From a virus, in IMG/VR virus record IMGVR_UViG_3300045998_000033, positions 1 through 46,520 of that record: a DNA stretch of 46,520 bases, one strand, 5' to 3'. How positions within the stretch are numbered: the stretch's first letter is position 1; every line of letters starts with the position of its first letter. Shown here in pieces: positions 41,277 to 46,520 of the stretch. The position numbers and the translations under genes were made by a program. A model generated the notes under the pieces. The model had not been told where the DNA came from. It saw nothing but the letters and a program-made list of their open reading frames with translations, and did not search any database.

Positions 41277-42849
41277 AAGATTTTTTATCACTTAAGTAGA
41301 CTACTTCTACTTCGGATTGATGAGAGTCACCCATGCGGGGAAGCTTCAAAATCTTTAAGGTGCGTTCGGTTTCTCCTATTACACCGTCCATACCTATAAC
41401 ACATGTGGCCTGTTGGATTCTTTGAACCCCACCACTTAAATCATCTATACGGATAGATGACCCATATTTACCATCTCGTTGTTTGGTGTGACTTACCATA
41501 ATAACAGCCACAGGAGGACGTTTGTCCTTTGGACTTCCTTGTGCAAAGTCTTTCAACTTTTTTACTGCTGGTCTGACATCTTCCCACTTTTGGGGAAGGT
41601 AGTCATCTAACACGTCAACAACTACTAGACCCACCCCATGACTGTACACAGCCGATTCAGCCGCATCTAAGAGGCTGTCCATGTCTGCAACTCCATTGTA
41701 AAAAATGAAGTTATCCATTACGAAGTTCAAGGATTCATCAATTTCTTTGAATGTTGCACCTTGGAGTACACCATCTCGATACTCAACTGAATTTCGTAAG
41801 TCTAGTTCGACAAGTTTGTGTACCATCTCCTCGTGTAACATTTCAGACCCAGCCCATAGGACTTTGGTCTCGTTGTTACAAACAATTGAATGTGCCCAGT
41901 TGAGCACAAAAGTAGACTTACCTAATCCAGTATGAGCACCGAATATTAAGGCTTCCCCACGTTTAAGTGAACCCCCTACCATGGCATCCAAACCAGGGTA
42001 AGTAGATTTGAATCCAGATAGTTGTCCAGCTTGGAGGTGGGTCATGTAGCTAGATTTGATTGTGTTGCCTGCAATCAAATCTACTGATGCAATCTTTTCT
42101 GAGTATTCTAAGCATTCTAGAATACCGTCTGCACCTTTGACCTCAAAGACATCGCAAGGGTCTTTCTTAGTCCAAGATACTACTTGGACTTTATACTCTG
42201 GTAAGAGTGAAATTGCTTTGTCTGTGCAAGTTTGACCTGCTTCGTCTTGGTCAAAACCTAAATAGATTTCTTTGTATTCGCGAATAAACTTAGCGATAGT
42301 TTCTATTTTGGTTATGTTATCGGTGCCACTCACACCTAAAACATCGCATTTGATTCCGTGTTTTTCAAACACTGAAGCACAACAGAGAGTGTCAGGTTCA
42401 CCCTCAACTAAAAGAACTGCATCATGTTTTACCATATGCAATCCGAATAAGGAAAAGTCTGTGAAACCTTTATACCAGAAGGTTCCTTTAGACTTGGAAT
42501 TTCTGAAGTTTCGACCCTTCAGACCTGTTAGAACACCCTTTAGGTCAAAGTAGGGGAAAGCCAAAGTTAGGCTGTGTTTCTTAGTGTATTTAGACCCAGC
42601 ACGGGTCTTAATAGGTTCAGCCAAAACCCCCCATTTGACCGCAATCTTACTTAGGTAGGTTCTATTAGGAAATTCTGTGATAGGGGTTAAGTCTGGCATC
42701 TTACGTGATACCCTACTTTTATTTGATTCACCCCCTTCATGGTAGCCACAAGCAAAACAGTGTTTGTGGTCACCAAAATCTACTAGGTTGTCGCCGCTGC
42801 TATCCCGTCCAGCAGCAGCACATTTGGGACATTGTTGTTTAGAGGTCAT
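41251..42849 (-). CDS. DNA primase-helicase, T7 gp4-like
   Basis: This 532-aa protein compares with T7 gp4A (566 aa). A zinc-binding domain has C7, C10, C31 and C34. The TOPRIM fold has E149 (LVEGEPD) and D200/D202 (GFDQDEAG). The RecA-like helicase has Walker A GAHTGLGKST (K311) and a Walker B-like LVVVDVLDDY. It therefore makes primers and unwinds DNA at the fork. GGAGG precedes the ATG, which overlaps the preceding stop. Confidence 0.94.
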   Translation of the reverse strand: MTSKQQCPKCAAAGRDSSGDNLVDFGDHKHCFACGYHEGGESNKSRVSRKMPDLTPITEFPNRTYLSKIAVKWGVLAEPIKTRAGSKYTKKHSLTLAFPYFDLKGVLTGLKGRNFRNSKSKGTFWYKGFTDFSLFGLHMVKHDAVLLVEGEPDTLCCASVFEKHGIKCDVLGVSGTDNITKIETIAKFIREYKEIYLGFDQDEAGQTCTDKAISLLPEYKVQVVSWTKKDPCDVFEVKGADGILECLEYSEKIASVDLIAGNTIKSSYMTHLQAGQLSGFKSTYPGLDAMVGGSLKRGEALIFGAHTGLGKSTFVLNWAHSIVCNNETKVLWAGSEMLHEEMVHKLVELDLRNSVEYRDGVLQGATFKEIDESLNFVMDNFIFYNGVADMDSLLDAAESAVYSHGVGLVVVDVLDDYLPQKWEDVRPAVKKLKDFAQGSPKDKRPPVAVIMVSHTKQRDGKYGSSIRIDDLSGGVQRIQQATCVIGMDGVIGETERTLKILKLPRMGDSHQSEVEVVYLSDKKSYEEVDQDY

Positions 42850-43235
42850 AGGATACCTCCGAACATATCATCAAACTCCTCATCAATTTGGTCTAGAGCA
42901 GTTTTAATTTGCTCTTTAACTCTTTCTTTCTCAACTTTCTCAGCTTTTTTTGCCTTATCTTTGTGGGGGGTCACATGACCTTGCCCGTCAAATGCTGAAG
43001 GAAGTTTTGTTACTACGTATTCTGTCTGTACTTCCTCAAGCTGGAGATGGTCTGCTAGTTCTTTGGCTACAAAGTAACGGACCTCACCTTGACGGGTTGC
43101 GTTGATTGTAGCTAAGGCATTAATCCCGTTTATAGAGATTAACTTGTTTAGAAACTTTGCCGGTACCTTATCCAATTGGACTAGATAGTCCACTGCTGTA
43201 AAATAGTCTCGATTGTTTACTCTGATGTAAGTCAT
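42846..43235 (-). CDS. Small replication-block protein with acidic Phe tail
   Basis: This is a 129-aa protein. The N-terminal 80 residues are mixed alpha/beta, a Lys-rich linker follows, and the last 15 residues (DQIDEEFDDMFGGIL) are acidic with Phe. The tail resembles that of single-stranded DNA-binding proteins such as T7 gp2.5, which dock onto replisome parts. It is directly upstream of the primase-helicase. GGGGAGG precedes the ATG. An SSB or helicase-loader role is a guess. Confidence 0.75.
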   Translation of the reverse strand: MTYIRVNNRDYFTAVDYLVQLDKVPAKFLNKLISINGINALATINATRQGEVRYFVAKELADHLQLEEVQTEYVVTKLPSAFDGQGHVTPHKDKAKKAEKVEKERVKEQIKTALDQIDEEFDDMFGGIL

Positions 43236-43250
43236 TTCTAAACCTCCCCT

Positions 43251-43706
43251 TTAGAACAGTTCATCAAACATATCTTCAAAATCCAATTCAAACGGTTGAA
43301 CCGGATAATAGTTTATGAAGTCTGATTCAGAGAAGTTTAGTTTGTCGTCCACTCGTATAGATGTTCGCCACAAATAAACATGACGTAACTTTTGGGGAGC
43401 ATAGGGTTGCCGAAGTTTAGGAACTTCTAACAACCGTAAACATTCAATTACTCGAATGTCGTCTACTTTGAGTAGTCTGATTTCATGAATTTGCAATTTT
43501 TCTAGTAACTTATTATCTTTTCCTTTCAGAGGGAAAGACAACTTAGTCCCGTGATGTTTGAAACTGATTACAGACTTGCCTGTAATCATATGCAATCCAT
43601 CAGAACAAGTGTGTTGATACTGAAACTTGCGAGGGTTGCCAGATGCAACCATAGGCTTAACGCCATAGTTTTTGCAAAGCTGGATTAAGGCTTGATAATG
43701 GGTCAT
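43251..43706 (-). CDS. Replication-block protein with acidic Phe tail
   Basis: This is a 151-aa protein of unknown function that ends in FELDFEDMFDELF, close to the tail of the following gene. The body is basic and His-rich. The ATG at 43706 is chosen because the promoter at 43731-43759 would otherwise lie in the coding sequence (longer reading to 43775). It starts the primase-helicase transcription unit. Confidence 0.72.
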   Translation of the reverse strand: MTHYQALIQLCKNYGVKPMVASGNPRKFQYQHTCSDGLHMITGKSVISFKHHGTKLSFPLKGKDNKLLEKLQIHEIRLLKVDDIRVIECLRLLEVPKLRQPYAPQKLRHVYLWRTSIRVDDKLNFSESDFINYYPVQPFELDFEDMFDELF

Positions 43707-43730
43707 ATTTAACCTATCTATACTATGTAT

Positions 43731-43759
43731 AGTATACCATAAGTTATGGTTATTGTCAA
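43731..43759 (-). promoter_or_regulatory. Sigma70-type promoter of the primase-helicase unit
   Basis: On the minus strand, TTGACA (43754-43759), 17 bases and TATACT (43731-43736). A near-palindrome (43719-43736, TATACTATGTATAGTATA) covers the -10 box and start point and could be an operator. Confidence 0.87.
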
Positions 43760-43778
43760 ACATAACCCCCTTCATTTG

Positions 43779-44105
43779 TCAATAGGTAAAGTGACCTAAA
43801 TTAATTAAGCGTTTTAACTCTTGCATAGCTTTGTAGGGAGTTACAGGTAGGTCAACCCCTAAAACAGACCCTATGAAACTTACGCAAGTTGTTGACCGCA
43901 TCCCTAAACCTGCCATTATTAAATCTTGCAAAGTTACTCTAGTATTTAACCTAGCAATAGCATCTATACGGTTTAACATAATGGTTTCCATATAATAAGA
44001 AACTTCCCATTTAATTGTGTAGTGGTTAGTAAATGGTATTGTATTAGATTTGCCTACTCCGTTAAAACATAGGTCATACCAGTTACCATCAATCCAAATA
44101 GTCAT
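43779..44105 (-). CDS. Early protein of unknown function
   Basis: This is a 108-aa protein. The ATG at 44105 overlaps the end of the preceding gene; a longer reading would run far into it. The motif TTCVSFIGSVLGVDLP (residues about 71-86) resembles the Cys-containing helix of NlpC/papain-like proteins, but no full catalytic set can be seen. Confidence 0.6.
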   Translation of the reverse strand: MTIWIDGNWYDLCFNGVGKSNTIPFTNHYTIKWEVSYYMETIMLNRIDAIARLNTRVTLQDLIMAGLGMRSTTCVSFIGSVLGVDLPVTPYKAMQELKRLINLGHFTY

Positions 44106-44814
44106 ATGCGTCCATGTCGGTATTTTCATAAGCTTCAGATATGGCTGAATCATCAAAACTGATTCCCAACTCATGGGAACCGTAGAAACCGACACTTGTA
44201 TAATAGGACGCTGCATTGACCACACTCTCCACTCTATTTAGGTAAAATTCATACTCAAGTTGTACATCAGGATACATTTCTTTGTATCCATATGTACTTA
44301 TAAAGTAAGTTTCATAATCTATATTTTGTCTTTTACAGATAAAATAGATTACAAAATACTTTATAAATTTAGTCTTACAGTTTAGTAGACAACTATTATG
44401 CGGCAAAGCTATGCCTAATCTACGGCATTGTAAGACTGCTTCTATTTGAGCGAAATTACGTTCAAACGCAAATCTTATCCATGGTGGATTCTTATCCCAC
44501 CAAAGTAAAGCCCATTCGTAGTAGGCCAGGATTCTTTCAGTTTTGTAGTCTTCATTAAACTGCATTCTTTTGAAGTGAGACCTAGTTTTATACCCGATAA
44601 ACTTAGCAGTTTGTTCCCAGGAATCTAATTGTGCGGCCCTACTCAATTTATGAAGTTTACCGTGTTGAAACCAAGCACAGTAATTGTCTAGACTGTAGCG
44701 ATAGGACGTTCCAGCGTGTTGCTTGTGTTTACTCTCATTTAATTCTGGGTCAAATTCTGCGAGTCTCTCCCAGGGGTTATACTCTTCAATGGTTCTTTTC
44801 TTTCCTCTTTTCAT
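44089..44814 (-). CDS. Early protein of unknown function, start next to a terminator
   Basis: This is a 241-aa Trp/Tyr/Lys-rich protein with no recognised family. A membrane-like stretch (FIKYFVIYFICK) occurs around residue 150. Its ATG is 3 bases after the U tract of an intrinsic terminator (44818-44843), with no ribosome-binding site. It would be expressed by read-through from the strong 478-aa gene upstream. Confidence 0.65.
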   Translation of the reverse strand: MKRGKKRTIEEYNPWERLAEFDPELNESKHKQHAGTSYRYSLDNYCAWFQHGKLHKLSRAAQLDSWEQTAKFIGYKTRSHFKRMQFNEDYKTERILAYYEWALLWWDKNPPWIRFAFERNFAQIEAVLQCRRLGIALPHNSCLLNCKTKFIKYFVIYFICKRQNIDYETYFISTYGYKEMYPDVQLEYEFYLNRVESVVNAASYYTSVGFYGSHELGISFDDSAISEAYENTDMDAYDYLD

Positions 44815-44817
44815 ACG

Positions 44818-44843
44818 AAAAAACCCAGTCTGTTAGACTGGGT
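44818..44843 (-). terminator. Intrinsic terminator after the 478-aa gene
   Basis: On the minus strand a 9-bp stem (ACCCAGTCT with AGACTGGGT) and a 3-base loop are followed by five to six T residues, ending just before the ATG at 44814. Confidence 0.87.
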
Positions 44844-44871
44844 GTAACACCATCACTTGAGACTAGGCTAC

Positions 44872-44903
44872 AGTTAACCCTACCCTAAAGGGTAGGGTTA
44901 ACT
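44872..44903. repeat. 32-base near-perfect palindrome
   Basis: A 15-bp perfect stem (AGTTAACCCTACCCT and its complement) is separated by two bases. It lies 11 bases beyond the stop of the gene ending at 44914 and upstream of the terminator. It may be a second hairpin protecting the transcript end or a protein-binding palindrome. Confidence 0.85.
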
Positions 44904-44913
44904 AAGGATTCAG

Positions 44914-46350
44914 TTACACGTCAAAATCGAAATCAAACAAATCATCATCATCATCATCACTATCAGAGACTTCGATAGATTCAACTTCCTCTTCCTCGAC
45001 GTCATCATCTTCGGGGAAGATATCCCCCAAAGCTTCGTTATCATCCAACATTTCCAGCAAGTGCTGAATCACGTTGCCCAATTTCCATTCTTGAGGGTCA
45101 TTAGACTTGGCAATACCAGCATTACGCCCAATATTGCCTAGGTCTGTCACAGTGACCGTCCACAAGACTTGGAATGCTAGCTCAAAGAATGTCAATTCTG
45201 CGTCACTAGGGATATGCTCCCAATTGAATGATTCACTATCGCCTAGCAATTCTTGCCACTCAGAAACTTCACGTGATTCTGTAAGCAGCAACGTCACAGT
45301 ATCGCCCAACATATTAGGGTTAAAACTATGCTTGCTGTTGTTAAACGTGGGAGTAGTGAAACCGCCTGATTTCTTGGCCTTGGGCTTAACGTCGGATGAA
45401 CCGACTACAAACTGGCGTAGACCGTGATTACCAGTTTCCCCTTCTAGGGTGAATTTATTAATCACGTTATACAGAGTCTCATAGGATTTTTTGAGACCTT
45501 CTGGACTAAACCGGGAGTACTCTGTTCCCGTTGTTTGCATCATACCAGGCATGATGGTTAGGTTATGGTTGCCGTCGTAAGACGTATTGAGACACAGTAG
45601 AGAGAAACCATCCTTAGAAGGAATCTTGCCAGTAGCTAGGCCTTGATAGATGCTAACTGGGTCAGTAGGATTAACCCCCAAGCTGGACAATTTAACCATG
45701 GTTTTCTCCCCGCTTGTGGGAGTGCGACTACCGTTAAAGTGTAGGGTAACGCTACCATCCAAGGCCTTGAGTGTTTCATCTGTACGGTCCAATAGCTCAG
45801 GCGCGTTTTTACCCTTGCTGTAGTTGTATTTCTTGAAGCTACCAGCAAAATCATAAGACAAGGTAAGAACAGAAAGACCTTGTCCCATAACGTAGGTCTC
45901 AAAAGCCTCAAAATCTTCATCATCAAGTTTCTTACGGATACCAAGTAAAACCATCTTGGCGATACAGCCTAGGCTATAAAGCCGGTGTCGGTTTTGGCTG
46001 TCCCGACCCCCATGACTGTAATGGGTTTCCCACAATGGGAGAGCCAAACGCCCAAAAGTAAGTAACCCTTCCTTACCAGAAATAATTTCTTTAACTTTCA
46101 CTAGGTTAATATTTTCCTGGCTTACGCTAGAGTTAACCAATGCTAGGGCTTCCCCTAGTGTTGTGTTAACCGGTGCAGGTTCCCCGTTAATTTGGATATG
46201 GGACTGGAAAGTACGATAGAAGACATCTTGCTTAGAATCGCTAGATTTGAAATCATCCATCAATCGCTTAGTCAATAGGAGAATGTTCTTCTTGGCTAGC
46301 GGGCTAGTGAAAGACGCTTTAACTGCTGATAGGTCAAAATTCAGAGACAT
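44914..46350 (-). CDS. Major early protein with acidic Phe tail
   Basis: This is a 478-aa protein with no recognised fold. A beta-rich middle (about residues 200-330) and an Asp/Glu-rich end (from about 440) finish with DDDDDLFDFDFDV, similar to SSB-type docking tails. It is flanked by its own promoter (46416-46444) and a strong terminator, and its codons are richer in G/C than its neighbours, like the capsid gene, so high expression is likely. An unusual DNA-binding or replisome protein is the best guess; it could also be a host-takeover factor. Confidence 0.75.
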   Translation of the reverse strand: MSLNFDLSAVKASFTSPLAKKNILLLTKRLMDDFKSSDSKQDVFYRTFQSHIQINGEPAPVNTTLGEALALVNSSVSQENINLVKVKEIISGKEGLLTFGRLALPLWETHYSHGGRDSQNRHRLYSLGCIAKMVLLGIRKKLDDEDFEAFETYVMGQGLSVLTLSYDFAGSFKKYNYSKGKNAPELLDRTDETLKALDGSVTLHFNGSRTPTSGEKTMVKLSSLGVNPTDPVSIYQGLATGKIPSKDGFSLLCLNTSYDGNHNLTIMPGMMQTTGTEYSRFSPEGLKKSYETLYNVINKFTLEGETGNHGLRQFVVGSSDVKPKAKKSGGFTTPTFNNSKHSFNPNMLGDTVTLLLTESREVSEWQELLGDSESFNWEHIPSDAELTFFELAFQVLWTVTVTDLGNIGRNAGIAKSNDPQEWKLGNVIQHLLEMLDDNEALGDIFPEDDDVEEEEVESIEVSDSDDDDDDLFDFDFDV

Positions 46351-46415
46351 GAGTTAGTGAACCTATAGAAATGAACTGATAGATGGTTAGTGACCTCCCA
46401 TCCCTTGTATACACA

Positions 46416-46444
46416 ATGGTATCATAGTTTAATATGTTTGTCAA
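46416..46444 (-). promoter_or_regulatory. Sigma70-type promoter of the 478-aa gene
   Basis: On the minus strand, TTGACA (46439-46444), 17 bases and TACCAT (46416-46421, 4 of 6). The leader is about 60 bases with a GGGAGG in its first part. Confidence 0.7.
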
Positions 46445-46497
46445 ATTAAACCATAAATTTTATTTGTATGATTTTGGATAATTTTGTCTGATGTGAC

Positions 46498-46520
46498 CCT
46501 TCCCTCTGTACCAAAGTGAG
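46498..46520. repeat. Terminal direct repeat, right copy
   Basis: This is identical to positions 1-23. With the overlap removed, the unique length is 46,497 bases. Confidence 0.9.

Noticed and set aside
1-46520. A temperate phage or integrated prophage
   Set aside because: I see no integrase, excisionase, CI-type repressor pair or attachment site; the window is closed on itself and holds a lytic gene set.
1-46520. tRNA genes or a phage RNA polymerase
   Set aside because: I saw no cloverleaf with a tRNA-like T arm in the few gaps, and no large gene with RNA polymerase motifs; all large genes are accounted for.

Overview
The window reads as one complete genome of a short-tailed (podovirus-type) lytic cyanophage. 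The first 23 bases recur exactly as the last 23, so the contig closes on itself; a circular or circularly permuted assembly of about 46.5 kb is the simplest reading. The gene set is T7-like in layout: portal, scaffold, HK97-type capsid protein, two tail-tube/nozzle proteins, large internal virion proteins, family A DNA polymerase, primase-helicase and an endonuclease I-like resolvase. There is no phage RNA polymerase, ligase or integrase, and two transcription arms face away from each other. That combination resembles the podoviruses of freshwater filamentous cyanobacteria (Pf-WMP3/Pf-WMP4/A-4L type). This placement is inference from gene content, not from a database search.

Layout. On the circle, the minus-strand arm runs from about 2,086 down to 238, through the junction, and from 46,350 down to 32,537. 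It holds small early genes, then replication and recombination: a 478-aa acidic-tailed protein, primase-helicase, resolvase, DNA polymerase, a DUF1071/Sak-like annealing protein, a PD-(D/E)XK nuclease, an SNF2 helicase and a winged-helix protein. About ten consensus-like sigma70 promoters (mostly TTGACA, 17-18 bases, TANNNT) all point along this arm, so the host RNA polymerase should read it directly. The plus-strand arm (2,536-32,490) is one tightly overlapping late operon: terminase, portal, scaffold, capsid, tail, tail fibre, internal/ejection proteins, a seven-repeat receptor-binding candidate, a holin candidate and the endolysin. It ends in a strong terminator at 32,501-32,531. Between the arms (2,087-2,535) lie an outward early promoter, three AT-rich iterons and a weak late promoter.

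Most interesting content. (1) A 2,105-aa virion-type protein combines coiled coils, a SAP-like domain, two duplicated HExxH metallopeptidase-like domains and a C-terminal ADP-ribosyltransferase-like fold. It sits in the ejection-protein block, which suggests a multi-enzyme effector injected with the DNA. The transferase segment carries two compensating frame breaks and an unusual base composition. (2) The preceding 1,006-aa protein carries both an M23 peptidase and a lytic transglycosylase domain. (3) A 417-aa protein has exactly seven 50-residue repeats that differ almost only at six positions, as expected for a seven-bladed propeller with a diversified face. (4) GATC is almost absent: I found four in 46.5 kb, three of them within 63 bases of one intergenic region. 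(5) Three early promoter-like sites place the -35 hexamer in the loop of a G/C hairpin, and in one of them the hexamer is exactly reversed. (6) Several replication proteins end in a similar acidic, Phe-containing tail. (7) A small gene before the receptor-binding candidate is broken by a single-base frameshift.
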